Shown here in pieces: positions 7,627 through 16,378 of a stretch of 52,303 nucleotides of DNA. Both the position numbers and the translations under genes were made by a program. Every line of letters begins with the position of its first letter. The stretch's first letter is position 1. The stretch is taken from NCBI GenBank assembly GCA_947374865.1, contig CANCDR010000017.1:1-52303 (forward strand), written 5' to 3'. The stretch comes from Oxalobacteraceae bacterium (GTDB lineage: Bacteria > Pseudomonadota > Gammaproteobacteria > Burkholderiales > Burkholderiaceae_D). The notes under the pieces are model-generated. The model ran no database searches, had not been told where the DNA came from, and saw nothing but the letters and a program-made list of their open reading frames with translations.

Positions 7627-8514
7627 TTGGCATCTTCTGTCCCATTTCGTTCCCGCCTCAAGCAGCGCTTGCGTGCCCTGCCCCTTATTGGCAACCTGCT
7701 CGCTTTTGTGCACACGCTGATTCGGCTGCACGTTTTGCGTGATCAGACTGCCATCCAGTTCGCCGCCTTGCAGACTCAAAATGCGCAGCTGCAGCAACGA
7801 CTCGATGCACTTGAACTAGCACAGGCGCAGACAGGGTCCGTGATGGGGGCCGACCTGGCGTCGTTTTATGTCGCCTTCGAAGATCAGTTTCGCGGTGCAC
7901 GGGACGACATCAAACAGCGTTTGCGGGTGTATTTGCCACGCATTGCCCATCTGGCTGGCGATGCGCAGGCATTAGCGCTCGATGTTGGCTGCGGTCGCGG
8001 TGAGTGGCTCGAACTCTTGGCCGAACAGGATATGCGTGCTGTGGGAGTCGATAGCAATGCCGCGATGGTGGCGGCTTGTATTGCGCGTGGTCATTCGGCG
8101 CAATGTGCCGATGCGATCGCGTATTTACAGTCTCTGCCGGCAGGGAGTCTGGCGCTGGTGACGGGTTTTCATATCATTGAACATATTCCGTTTGCGACCC
8201 AGATTGCCTTGCTTGACGCGGCCTTGGTGGCACTGCGCCCAGGTGGCTGCCTGATTCTAGAAACACCCAATCCGGAAAATTTGCGCGTGGGCGCCTGTAG
8301 TTTTTATACCGACCCGACCCATCTGCGTCCACTGCTACCCGATGTGGCGCAATTCATGGCGCGCCAGCGTGGTTTTGCCACGACTGAAATCCTGCGCCTT
8401 CATCCCTGCCCCGATACCGAACGCTTAGCCGCTGATGGGCCAACGCAGCTGGTGCTGAATGATGCCTTGTTTGGTGCGCGGGATTTTGCTTTGATCGCGA
8501 CCAAGGCGGGCTAA
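7627..8514 (+). CDS. SAM-dependent methyltransferase (class I)
   Basis: This 295-residue protein has a TTG start with AGGA 6 nt upstream. Residues 1-60 contain a short amphipathic/coiled-coil leader (RLKQRLRALPLIGNLLAF, then a Gln-rich helix). Residues about 95-235 form a Rossmann methyltransferase: motif I LALDVGCGRGEWLELL, an acidic residue in VGVDSNAAM, and the post-motif stretch FHIIEHIP followed by LRPGGCLILETPNPEN. This belongs with methyltransferases found in O-antigen and other glycan clusters, where they modify sugars or terminate chains; the substrate cannot be told. The leader resembles that of the coiled-coil protein at 8569-9225, suggesting a shared docking or membrane-association element. 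The gene converges on the glycosyltransferase operon across a T-rich gap (8515-8568). Confidence 0.85.
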   Translation: MASSVPFRSRLKQRLRALPLIGNLLAFVHTLIRLHVLRDQTAIQFAALQTQNAQLQQRLDALELAQAQTGSVMGADLASFYVAFEDQFRGARDDIKQRLRVYLPRIAHLAGDAQALALDVGCGRGEWLELLAEQDMRAVGVDSNAAMVAACIARGHSAQCADAIAYLQSLPAGSLALVTGFHIIEHIPFATQIALLDAALVALRPGGCLILETPNPENLRVGACSFYTDPTHLRPLLPDVAQFMARQRGFATTEILRLHPCPDTERLAADGPTQLVLNDALFGARDFALIATKAG

Positions 8515-8568
8515 TTTTTTTGCCGTTTTTTTCTGTGTTTTTCGCAGGTTTTTTCTGTGTTCGGATAG

Positions 8569-9225
8569 TTAGTCTGGCTTGTTTTCACTGTTGCGCTGAC
8601 GTTGTAGTTTGGTCAGGCCAGCGACTCTTTGCGCCAATATGTCGGTGGCGATATCGGCCTGCAGTCTTTGCTCATCACATTCGTTGACCTGTAATTGCAG
8701 CTGCTGCATCGCTTGGGTGTGCTGCGCACGCAGGGCTTCAAGCTGATGCTGCAATGCGTGCTGATGCTCTTGGCGCTGCAGTTGATTTTGAGCGGCAGCT
8801 AGTGCAATTTGCTCACGCAATAGTGTCTGATCTTGTTCGGTCTTTTGCTGCAATTGCGCGAAATCTTGTGCATGCTGTTGCTGCTGCTGCGAGAACTGCT
8901 GTTGCTGCTCAGTGAGCTGCCGTTGCACATGCACGTGATGTTCCAGCTGCTGCTGGGTCTGTACCTGACGGTGAATCTGCTGTTCGAGTTGCGACGTCAA
9001 ATTAGCCTGTTGCGCCTGCATTTGTTCTAACTGCTTTTCGAGCACCAGATGTAGGGCCAAAAAATGCGCATGCTCGACAGCGTTTTGTCGGCGCAAAGCG
9101 TTCATGCCGACGATTCCGGAAAGCCAATACGCGAACTCACCCAGTATCGGTAAGCGACGCACCGCCTGTTTTAAGCGCTGCCAAGGACGGTGAGCTTGCT
9201 CGGTTTCTTGTGTCGATTTAGTCAT
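8569..9225 (-). CDS. Gln-rich coiled-coil protein of the glycan cluster
   Basis: This 218-residue protein starts at the ATG at 9225, overlapping the upstream glycosyltransferase stop by 8 bp; a longer open frame upstream is a shadow of that gene. Residues about 15-55 contain RLKQAVRRLPILGEFAYW and a hydrophobic stretch. The rest (about 60-210) is a continuous Gln/His/Leu-rich coiled coil. The DNA carries many CAG/CTG triplets (about 8870-8920). No catalytic domain is visible. In O-antigen systems coiled coils act as molecular rulers or scaffolds for polymerising and terminating enzymes; a comparable role is an inference from its position as the last gene of the glycosyltransferase operon and from the leader it shares with the methyltransferase. 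Confidence 0.75.
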   Translation of the reverse strand: MTKSTQETEQAHRPWQRLKQAVRRLPILGEFAYWLSGIVGMNALRRQNAVEHAHFLALHLVLEKQLEQMQAQQANLTSQLEQQIHRQVQTQQQLEHHVHVQRQLTEQQQQFSQQQQQHAQDFAQLQQKTEQDQTLLREQIALAAAQNQLQRQEHQHALQHQLEALRAQHTQAMQQLQLQVNECDEQRLQADIATDILAQRVAGLTKLQRQRNSENKPD

Positions 9226-11716
9226 CTTGCCAATGTCCTTCCAGTAAAACATCGAGTAGCTGCGCTGTACTTTGCTGCCAGTCTTTGCGTGGCATGGCCG
9301 CCGATGAGGGGAGTTGCGCGTTGGCGCGCAAATCGAGCCAGCGTTGTACACAGTCGGCGATCGCGTCCGGATCAAGGCCGGAAAAATAAATCGCATGCTC
9401 GCCAGCGACTTCCCGCAGCACCGGTAAATCGCGCGCGATGATGGGCAGATCATGACTGGCCGCTTCGATGAGTGGCAGACCGAAACCTTCACCCTCGGAG
9501 GCAAACAGCAGGCAGTCGGCTTGCTCGTAGAGCCGGGTCAGGTAGTCGTCGCTGATGCCGTCGAGCCAGGTGAGGTGGTCATTGCATTCGGCGTTGGCCA
9601 GCAGCGCACGACTAAGCGCATCGACCCGCCAGCCGCGTTTGCCGGCGATGACCAGATTGACCTCCAGGCCGATATCCCACAGGCGTTCAAAGGCTTCCAG
9701 TGCCTGACGATGACCCTTGCGCGGTTCGACCGTGCCGACCATCAGAAAAGTCGGCCGGCGCGCGAGCCGCTGCAATACGGCGTCGGCATCGGCGGGCAGA
9801 CCGCTGCTGGGCAAGGACGCCTGCAGATCAGCACCCAGATGGAACCAGCCTAATTTGAGCGGGCGCCGGCGCTGTGCCGCAGCGGCTTGAAATGCAGGCG
9901 ACAATTCTGCCAGCCGTTGACGGATGTCGTCTGCCACTGCGCGCGAGATCGCTACGATGCCATCGGCCTGGGCGACTGTTTCGAGCCAGCGGGTGAAGAC
10001 GCGTTGGGATTCGGGCGAAAAATACTGCGTCATCGAGATCGGTAATAGATCGTAGGCGACGAAATACACCTCGACGCCGATCTGCTGCAGCTGCGTGTAA
10101 TAGGCCGCATGTTGCGCGACCAGATAGGGCAGCAAATCGAGGCCAAGAAACAGATCGCCGCGCCGTGGCAGCAGCGGTGTATCGGTCGGCCAGCTGCGTG
10201 ATGGGCTGACTTGACCGGTGAAACCTTGCGCCATGCAATAGCCATGTTCGGCGCGCGCAAAGACTGGTACGACGACGTAGCCAGCGGGTGGCGCGGCCAG
10301 TAAAGCAGCGAGGATGCTACGCACAACGCGCTGGATGCCGGACTGACTGTCGCCTTGAATGAGTTCGGAGACGTCGACAAAAAATTGCCGCGGGGGGATT
10401 ACTTGAGCCTCGGCTTCGTCCTTTGCCGAAGCAGCAGGTGGTGCAGATGCAGAAGTAAATTCAGAAGCAGATTCAGATGCAAATTCAAATTCAGATGCAG
10501 ATGCAGATGCAAGCGCTGACGCAGGTTCTGCGTGCGCCGGCGTCACGGCAGCATTGGCGTGGTGGCCAACGCGTTGTTCGATCTGCTGCAGCACGCTGCG
10601 CGCCGTGGCTTCCCAGGTACGCGGCTGATACTCGCTGCGGATGCGCGCCTCTAGCGCTGCAAGCTGCTGTGGATGGTCCAAAAAGTTAGCGATGGCATCC
10701 GCCCATGCCGGCGCGTTCCATGGCGAATAGGTCGGCACCAGATCGCCGCCGACTTCCGGCATCGACGCCTGATCCGAGGCCAGTACGACTTTACCCATGG
10801 CGAGCGCTTCGGCGATCGGCAAACCCCAGCCTTCGTAAATCGAGGGATAGAGGCAGAACAAGGCGTGACGATATAAGATCTGCAGTTCCGCATCGCTGAC
10901 TTCATGCAGCTGCACGATCAATCCCTTTGTCAGCGGGTCGAGCGCCAGGTCGTGCAGCAGATCGTCGACGTGCCAGCCGGGCATGCCGACGAAGACCAGT
11001 TTGGGCAATGTGGCCGGATCGCGCTGCTGGCAAAGCAGCCGCAGTGCGCGGTATAAGAGTTCGTGATTTTTACGTCGCTCGATGGTCGACACGTACAGCA
11101 AAAAAGGCTGCGCTATGAGCTGATTTAGGGGCTCAATGAGGGCGGCCGAAATCGCTCCTTGGGCGGAAGAAATCTGGTCGCCGAGGGTGATCACGCGGGT
11201 CAGCGGTATGGGGGCGCCGATGCGCGCAGCGTAGTGCAGCAAATCGCGCTCGGTATTGGCGGAAATGCACAGCACAGCTTCTGAACCCCAGAGCAGATGA
11301 TTGAGGTAATCCTTAAAGCGCAGCGCCACATCACCCACGCAATACTGCGGAAATAAAATCGGAATCAGGTCATAGCAGCAGGTGATGATGCGCAGACCTT
11401 GTTGGTGCGCGAGGCGAAAAAATTCGACCGGATAGGGTCGATCCCAATCGAGACCGAGGGTGATGAGAAACTCGCCGGCGCGCGGACTGTCTTGGGTACC
11501 CTCTTTGGCCCCATCGCCCTGTGTCGTCGTCGCGCAGAATTGCGCATCGCGCCAGACACATGGCCGCAGGCGATCCGGTCCGAGCAAGGCTGTCATGGCC
11601 TCAAACAAGGCCAGTTCAACGCGCACGATACCGACAGGCGGACGATGCCAGTCAGTGCTGGTGCTCAGATTGAACCAGATGGTCGGCAGCGAGGGCGAGA
11701 TTGGCTGGAGTGTCAT
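9218..11716 (-). CDS. Tandem GT4-GT4 glycosyltransferase fusion
   Basis: This is an 832-residue cytoplasmic enzyme with two GT-B glycosyltransferases in one chain. Module 1 (about 1-380) begins TIWFNLSTSTDWHRPP and carries the GT4 E-x7-E signature in YEGWGLPIAEALAMG. A low-complexity Ala/Ser/Glu/Phe linker (about 390-440) is encoded by imperfect GCAGAT-like hexanucleotide repeats. Module 2 (about 443-832) begins RQFFVDVSELIQGD and has its E-x7-E in GEGFGLPLIEAASHDLP. Both probably use nucleotide sugars to build a surface glycan, as in WbdA-type multi-domain mannosyltransferases; sugar specificity is unknown. Its ATG overlaps the preceding gene's stop by 4 bp, and its 3' end overlaps the coiled-coil gene. 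Confidence 0.87.
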   Translation of the reverse strand: MTLQPISPSLPTIWFNLSTSTDWHRPPVGIVRVELALFEAMTALLGPDRLRPCVWRDAQFCATTTQGDGAKEGTQDSPRAGEFLITLGLDWDRPYPVEFFRLAHQQGLRIITCCYDLIPILFPQYCVGDVALRFKDYLNHLLWGSEAVLCISANTERDLLHYAARIGAPIPLTRVITLGDQISSAQGAISAALIEPLNQLIAQPFLLYVSTIERRKNHELLYRALRLLCQQRDPATLPKLVFVGMPGWHVDDLLHDLALDPLTKGLIVQLHEVSDAELQILYRHALFCLYPSIYEGWGLPIAEALAMGKVVLASDQASMPEVGGDLVPTYSPWNAPAWADAIANFLDHPQQLAALEARIRSEYQPRTWEATARSVLQQIEQRVGHHANAAVTPAHAEPASALASASASEFEFASESASEFTSASAPPAASAKDEAEAQVIPPRQFFVDVSELIQGDSQSGIQRVVRSILAALLAAPPAGYVVVPVFARAEHGYCMAQGFTGQVSPSRSWPTDTPLLPRRGDLFLGLDLLPYLVAQHAAYYTQLQQIGVEVYFVAYDLLPISMTQYFSPESQRVFTRWLETVAQADGIVAISRAVADDIRQRLAELSPAFQAAAAQRRRPLKLGWFHLGADLQASLPSSGLPADADAVLQRLARRPTFLMVGTVEPRKGHRQALEAFERLWDIGLEVNLVIAGKRGWRVDALSRALLANAECNDHLTWLDGISDDYLTRLYEQADCLLFASEGEGFGLPLIEAASHDLPIIARDLPVLREVAGEHAIYFSGLDPDAIADCVQRWLDLRANAQLPSSAAMPRKDWQQSTAQLLDVLLEGHWQDD
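10443..10512. repeat. Imperfect hexanucleotide repeat in linker
   Basis: About eleven units related to GCAGAT/TCAGAT/TCAAAT run in phase with the reading frame and encode an Ala/Ser-Glu/Phe rich linker between the two glycosyltransferase modules. The repeats are multiples of 6, so length changes by slippage would stay in frame. Confidence 0.7.
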
Positions 11717-12945
11717 GCTGCGGGACTCATGACGGGCGCAGAAATTTTCGTGCCGGGCGCGCTGTGCGACATCTGCTCGACCAGCGCAACGAGTGGCTTG
11801 AGTGTTTCATCCCATAATAGTACACGGCGACGCGCACGCTCGGGGGGCGACAAGGTATGCGGTGGGCGCGCCATGGCCAGACGCAGGGCCGTCAAAAATT
11901 GGCTGCTGCCATCGGCAATACTGAGACCATCGGCTTGCAAAAAATCTTCATAGCCGCGCATGGCCTTGTGGGTGGCGACAATGTGCTGGCCGCTCCAGAG
12001 CGCTTCGGCCGTTTTGAGATTGGTACCACCGCCCTGCGACATGGGCAGGATGATGACGTGCGCGGTATCAAGCAGGCCTTGCAGGGTCGCTTCATCGACG
12101 GTGCCGGTGGCGATACAAAGGCGCGCCAAACCACCGACATTGAGGCTGCGGACATCCTGCATAATACTTGGGCCGGCACCACCGGCGATGATGATTTTTT
12201 GGTTCGGTGCGAGCGCGCCGATGGAGGGTCCCATCAAGTCAAAAAATCCGTTCATGTTGGGCGGATGGGCACTGGCGCAGTACAAGGCAAATTGCTGTGC
12301 GCCGCTGATGGCCTTGGCGGCCTGAATGCCTTCTTCACTGCTGGCGCGTTGCGCTACGCCGTTCGGTGCCAACACACAGGGGACGCTGGCATGATGCACG
12401 ATCCATTCACGATCGGTGGCTGAAACACAGGCGATCCCATCGGCGCTGCGGATGGCGTCGACTTCACATTGCACGACCTTGGCTTGCGCAGCTAAGGCGG
12501 CTGTTACGCCCTGCTCGAGGCGGATGATATCGAACTTCATTTCGTGTTCGATATTTTGTGCGCTGTAGAGAATTTTGCAGTGTGGATGACGATCGGCAAA
12601 GCGACGGGCAAAGCGCATCAGCCAGGGCTGTTCAACCAGGATGAGATCGGGCGTGGGCGTAATGCGTGCGGCCAGTGAATCGAAATAGCTGTCGTCATGG
12701 GCGAACAGATCACCAATGCAGAGTTCTTCGAGCTGACGCGATTCACCACTGGCTTGCGTGAGTGGCGCTGCCGTAGGATAAGCGACAAAGCCTGGCGTAG
12801 CAGGAAAACCGCCACTGCCCAAAACACCCGCCACCTGCACCGTATGCCCCGCCGCGCGCAAGGCCTTGGCGATGTTGTGCGCGCGATGCTGTCCGCCATG
12901 GGACGGCTGGTCAGTGGGGTAGGTGCTCAGGGCGAGGATCTGCAT
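11713..12945 (-). CDS. GT4 family glycosyltransferase
   Basis: This is a 410-residue single-module GT-B enzyme. The N-terminal lobe starts MQILALSTYPTDQPSHGGQH, where the Gly-Gly loop after the first strand is typical for acceptor binding. The C-terminal lobe has the strand KIIIAGGAGPS and a donor-binding GGGTNLKTAEALWSG, where the Glu of AEAL stands at the second position of the E-x7-E motif and the first Glu is replaced by a Gly-rich turn. It starts immediately after the stop of the 959-residue gene (TAA-ATG, no gap) and overlaps the next gene by 4 bp, so translation should be coupled. Its role in surface glycan assembly follows from context. Confidence 0.87.
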   Translation of the reverse strand: MQILALSTYPTDQPSHGGQHRAHNIAKALRAAGHTVQVAGVLGSGGFPATPGFVAYPTAAPLTQASGESRQLEELCIGDLFAHDDSYFDSLAARITPTPDLILVEQPWLMRFARRFADRHPHCKILYSAQNIEHEMKFDIIRLEQGVTAALAAQAKVVQCEVDAIRSADGIACVSATDREWIVHHASVPCVLAPNGVAQRASSEEGIQAAKAISGAQQFALYCASAHPPNMNGFFDLMGPSIGALAPNQKIIIAGGAGPSIMQDVRSLNVGGLARLCIATGTVDEATLQGLLDTAHVIILPMSQGGGTNLKTAEALWSGQHIVATHKAMRGYEDFLQADGLSIADGSSQFLTALRLAMARPPHTLSPPERARRRVLLWDETLKPLVALVEQMSHSAPGTKISAPVMSPAA

Positions 12946-15825
12946 TTACAGGGTCGACAAACAATCGCTAAGCGTGGCAAATACGCGCACCCCGTGCGCT
13001 GTTGGCGGCAGCTGCGTAAGCGCACCAATGAAGATGTCGCCGGCGCCAAATTCGACCACGTCGTCGGGGGCGAATTGTTCTAGCGCTAAAAGATCACAGG
13101 TAAATTTGCGCGCACAGTGCAGCACGTCGCCACTGCGCGTAACGGGTTCGATGCGGTACTGTTCGGGGGGCACGCTGAGCAACTCGCGCAATTGCTGCAG
13201 CGTTTGCAGGTCGGGAGCTACGCTAACATCGAACAGAATTTGCCGTACCCGCACGCGTTCGAAGGTATCAGCCAGACTGGTGGCTAGTTCAACGAGCTCG
13301 GCCTCATTTTGGGCCGCACCGGTCTCGAGACCAGCAATAGCGGCGATGGTGCGACGGCGGCGGGCCGGTGCGCCATCACGGGCAAAGGATTCGATGGCCT
13401 GCGCGTAGCGGGCGGCGATACGCTCAGGTGCATGATGCTGTGCGACGGCCTGTTTTCCCTGTTCACCAAGCCGGAGTCGCATGGCGGGATTGTCATATAA
13501 ATTCATCAGTTGCTCACTGAGGTCTGCGACCGAGAATGCATCGTCCAGAGTGATCACTGAGTCAACCGGCAGTTCGGCCAGCGATCCATGTGCATTGACG
13601 ATGGTCGGACAGCCGAAGGCCATGCAGTCAAGGACTGCCGCCGAGGTTTCGCCTCTGGAGAGTGTGCGTAACTGGACCGCAGCATCGGCCGCGCCAAGAT
13701 AGGCATTAAACAGCGCCGCGTCGGCAAAGCCAGTGATGCTGATGCGTTTTGCCGCTGGGCTAGCGGCGATGATGCGCAAGAGTTCGGCGCCGTAAAGCCC
13801 GCCATCGTTGGCACCAACGAAGACTAATCGCGCGTGAGGCTGATGCGCTAAGGGAGAGGCTAGCCAAGCCTGTAATAACTGGAGATTGAGTTTGGTCGGC
13901 GCGAGCATGCCAAAGCTACAAACGAGGAAATCGTCTTGCGCTAAATGCAAGCCTTGGCGCAGCGCGGCTCTATCAACAGTCGGCGGTATTTTGCGCAGCA
14001 GAGGAATCTGGATCCAGTCATCGGCCACCCCCGGCGCATACCAATCCTGCGCCATACGTCGTGATGCTTCTGCATGCACGATCACGCCGTCGGCATGATT
14101 TAACACCGCCTCGTTACAGGGGAAGCGCATGATGACCTCGCCAAGTACCTCGGCCCTTTTTTCTGCTTGCACAGCATGGTAGCCATGGGTGCAATACAAG
14201 GCGCTAGTCCAGACATTTTTTTGCTCGCACAGTTGACGAAACGCGAGCGCGCCACTCAAGTAAAAATCGTGCAGCACCACTGTTCCGGGATGGCGTTCGA
14301 GCAGGTCGAACATGTGCGTATGAAATTCAGAATTTCCGAAGTGATAAAGGATTCGTTCATAATCCTTGGCATGTTCGTCAAACCATTGCCAGTGCCGAAT
14401 CGGGAATTGACTTGCCACATCACTGCCGATGTCAGCTTGATTGACGATGATGTCAATCTCGTAAAAACGCCCAAGTTCATAAACAAGTTGCTCACTGTAG
14501 TCAGCGATTCCAGAACGCATTGGTGGCATGGGCGAGACGAAAGCTAGCCTTGGTTTTCGCATCGCGAGAATGGCTAAGTCAGTACTCGCTTTGAGGGCCA
14601 ACCGCTGTGCATGGGCTGACTCCATGGCGCGTAAGGCACTGCGCGCACTGGCATCCCATGAAAAAAGTTGCGCCTGTTGTGGTCCATGCGCACGCAAGCT
14701 GGCATTGAAGTCTTTGTCTGTGAGCGCCTGTAGCATTTTAGCGGTGATGGCCGCTTCATCGCGCGCATCAAACAAAGCATCAACACGTCCGATGACTTCG
14801 GGCAGACTACTTGAATGAGCGGCAATCACAGGTGCGCCACAGGACATGGCTTCAAGCGCCGGCAAACCAAAGCCTTCATGCCAAGAGGGAAAGACAAACA
14901 AGGCGCAATCGCTGTAAAGCATTGGTAACGCTTCATCGGGAACAAAGCCTGTCAATACGAGTTCGTCACGTCCTAGGCCGGCTTTTATGGCTAGCTTCTC
15001 AAGTCGCGTTCGCTCATCCGCTTGAATGCTGCAGACGATGGCTAATTGGTACTGCGTGCGTACAGCAACCGGCAATGCGGCAAAGGCGCGAATCAGTCCT
15101 TCGATATTTTTGCGCCAATCAATGCCGCCTGTGTACATGACAAATGGTCGTACCAGACCATAGCTTGCACGCAGTTTCGCCAGGCTACCTTGATCGTTGA
15201 TGTGCGGTACAAAGTTGGTGTTGGCCGCCGATGAAATATTGACGACCCTACTTGGTTCGATATGCAGCCAGTTGATCGATTCTGTGCGAGAGGCCGACGA
15301 AATCGCCATCAGCACATCGGCATTTTTGAGCGCGCGGCACTTGGATTGATACCATTTGCGCACCCCACTATCGGCCAGATAATGATCGGCGTACACCAGC
15401 GGAATTAAGTCGTACAGCGTGACGGCAGTGGGTAATTTTTCAGGTAAGGCAGCTACACTGGTGACGGCATCGTCCGTGAATCCCTCAAACAGACTGCTAA
15501 TGTGAACGAAATCTGGTCGTAGTTCAGCCAATGCTTGTTCTCGCACCAATTCGGCAGCTTGGCGTCGCCAAATATTGGCTGGATTACTAAACGCGACTGG
15601 GGCGGGCGCTTGCCAGACGCGGATACGCTCGGCGGGTAATACGTCGGCGAATGCCGCGCGAATTGGTGCAATTGAATCAGCAAATAAGCCATTGAGCAGC
15701 AAAAATATTTCATGCTCGCCGGCCTCTCGCACCATGGCTTGCGCTAAGGCGAGCGAGTAGCGGCCAATGCCGCGTGTGCGACTTCCGCTGGATTGGCATG
15801 CTTGCAGGTCAATCACAATTCGCAT
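12946..15825 (-). CDS. Tandem GT4 glycosyltransferase with vestigial third module
   Basis: This is a 959-residue protein. Module 1 (about 1-400) starts MRIVIDLQACQSSGSRTRGI and contains HEGFGLPALEAMSCGAP, a canonical E-x7-E site. Module 2 (about 420-815) starts RLAFVSPMPPMRSGIADY and contains SRGETSAAVLDCMAFGCP, a less canonical donor site. Residues 861-959 (from RQILFDVSVAP) resemble the first 100 residues of module 2 in the 832-residue neighbour (RQFFVDVSELIQ), including PP-x2-Y and GDIFIGALTQLP versus GDLFLGLDLLPY. They then end without a donor-binding lobe. The protein would elongate a surface polysaccharide. It is preceded by a 49-bp gap and followed directly by the 410-residue GT. Confidence 0.87.
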   Translation of the reverse strand: MRIVIDLQACQSSGSRTRGIGRYSLALAQAMVREAGEHEIFLLLNGLFADSIAPIRAAFADVLPAERIRVWQAPAPVAFSNPANIWRRQAAELVREQALAELRPDFVHISSLFEGFTDDAVTSVAALPEKLPTAVTLYDLIPLVYADHYLADSGVRKWYQSKCRALKNADVLMAISSASRTESINWLHIEPSRVVNISSAANTNFVPHINDQGSLAKLRASYGLVRPFVMYTGGIDWRKNIEGLIRAFAALPVAVRTQYQLAIVCSIQADERTRLEKLAIKAGLGRDELVLTGFVPDEALPMLYSDCALFVFPSWHEGFGLPALEAMSCGAPVIAAHSSSLPEVIGRVDALFDARDEAAITAKMLQALTDKDFNASLRAHGPQQAQLFSWDASARSALRAMESAHAQRLALKASTDLAILAMRKPRLAFVSPMPPMRSGIADYSEQLVYELGRFYEIDIIVNQADIGSDVASQFPIRHWQWFDEHAKDYERILYHFGNSEFHTHMFDLLERHPGTVVLHDFYLSGALAFRQLCEQKNVWTSALYCTHGYHAVQAEKRAEVLGEVIMRFPCNEAVLNHADGVIVHAEASRRMAQDWYAPGVADDWIQIPLLRKIPPTVDRAALRQGLHLAQDDFLVCSFGMLAPTKLNLQLLQAWLASPLAHQPHARLVFVGANDGGLYGAELLRIIAASPAAKRISITGFADAALFNAYLGAADAAVQLRTLSRGETSAAVLDCMAFGCPTIVNAHGSLAELPVDSVITLDDAFSVADLSEQLMNLYDNPAMRLRLGEQGKQAVAQHHAPERIAARYAQAIESFARDGAPARRRRTIAAIAGLETGAAQNEAELVELATSLADTFERVRVRQILFDVSVAPDLQTLQQLRELLSVPPEQYRIEPVTRSGDVLHCARKFTCDLLALEQFAPDDVVEFGAGDIFIGALTQLPPTAHGVRVFATLSDCLSTL

Positions 15826-15874
15826 GAATAGTTTTCTTTAAAATGAGGCAAATCGATCGAATTTATGCGGTCAC

Positions 15875-16270
15875 TCAAAACCGCCGGCGGTGCGAATTTT
15901 TCAGTGCATGCAGCACACGGTAGGCGTTCACACTCATCACGGGAGCGGCCTCTAGCATGGCGGGGCTCTCTATCGTGGGGGCAATGGGATGGATGGGTTT
16001 GGATTGAATAACGCGCTCTGATTGATTCATGGTCTTGAGCAGTCGATTGCGCGAATGCGGAAAAGTTTGCACGAAAAGTTTGCCATAACGACGCAACACT
16101 GGCTGATTAGCGGCAAAGCGAAGTAAGCGTCCCGGCCAGCTTGGCGGATCAGACAGCAATGCGATGGCGCGCTGAATAAACGACATCATTACTCGCAGTG
16201 GCGCCGTTATTTTCCAGGATTTACTGGCATAGATCGCCTCTAATTGGGCACGGTATTGTTCTTCATTCAT
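15875..16270 (-). CDS. Small polysaccharide-cluster protein
   Basis: This 131-residue protein has no catalytic motif. The N-terminal helix carries IYASKSWKITAPLRV, a motif I know as a linker or tail next to glycosyltransferase and methyltransferase domains in O-antigen clusters. The middle part is basic with a short amphipathic helix (SFIQRAIALLSDPPSWPGRL) and may associate with the membrane. It is the first gene of the glycosyltransferase operon. It may be a detached remnant of a larger glycosyltransferase or an independent adaptor. The start ATG has only a weak ribosome site. Confidence 0.6.
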   Translation of the reverse strand: MNEEQYRAQLEAIYASKSWKITAPLRVMMSFIQRAIALLSDPPSWPGRLLRFAANQPVLRRYGKLFVQTFPHSRNRLLKTMNQSERVIQSKPIHPIAPTIESPAMLEAAPVMSVNAYRVLHALKNSHRRRF

Positions 16271-16378
16271 AGTCAGGGTGTCGTCTTGTGAGATGCGCGC
16301 TCAGTTAAGGTAAATGCGAGTATAAGCGATGACGATATGGGGCGCGTACATTGTCAGCCGCGCGCTCCCTTATGTCGC

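Noticed and set aside
9226..9504. N-terminal extension of the coiled-coil protein frame
   Set aside because: The extra 93 codons lie wholly within the end of the glycosyltransferase gene in another frame and are Arg/Ser/Pro-rich; the ATG at 9225 overlaps that gene's stop in the usual coupled way.
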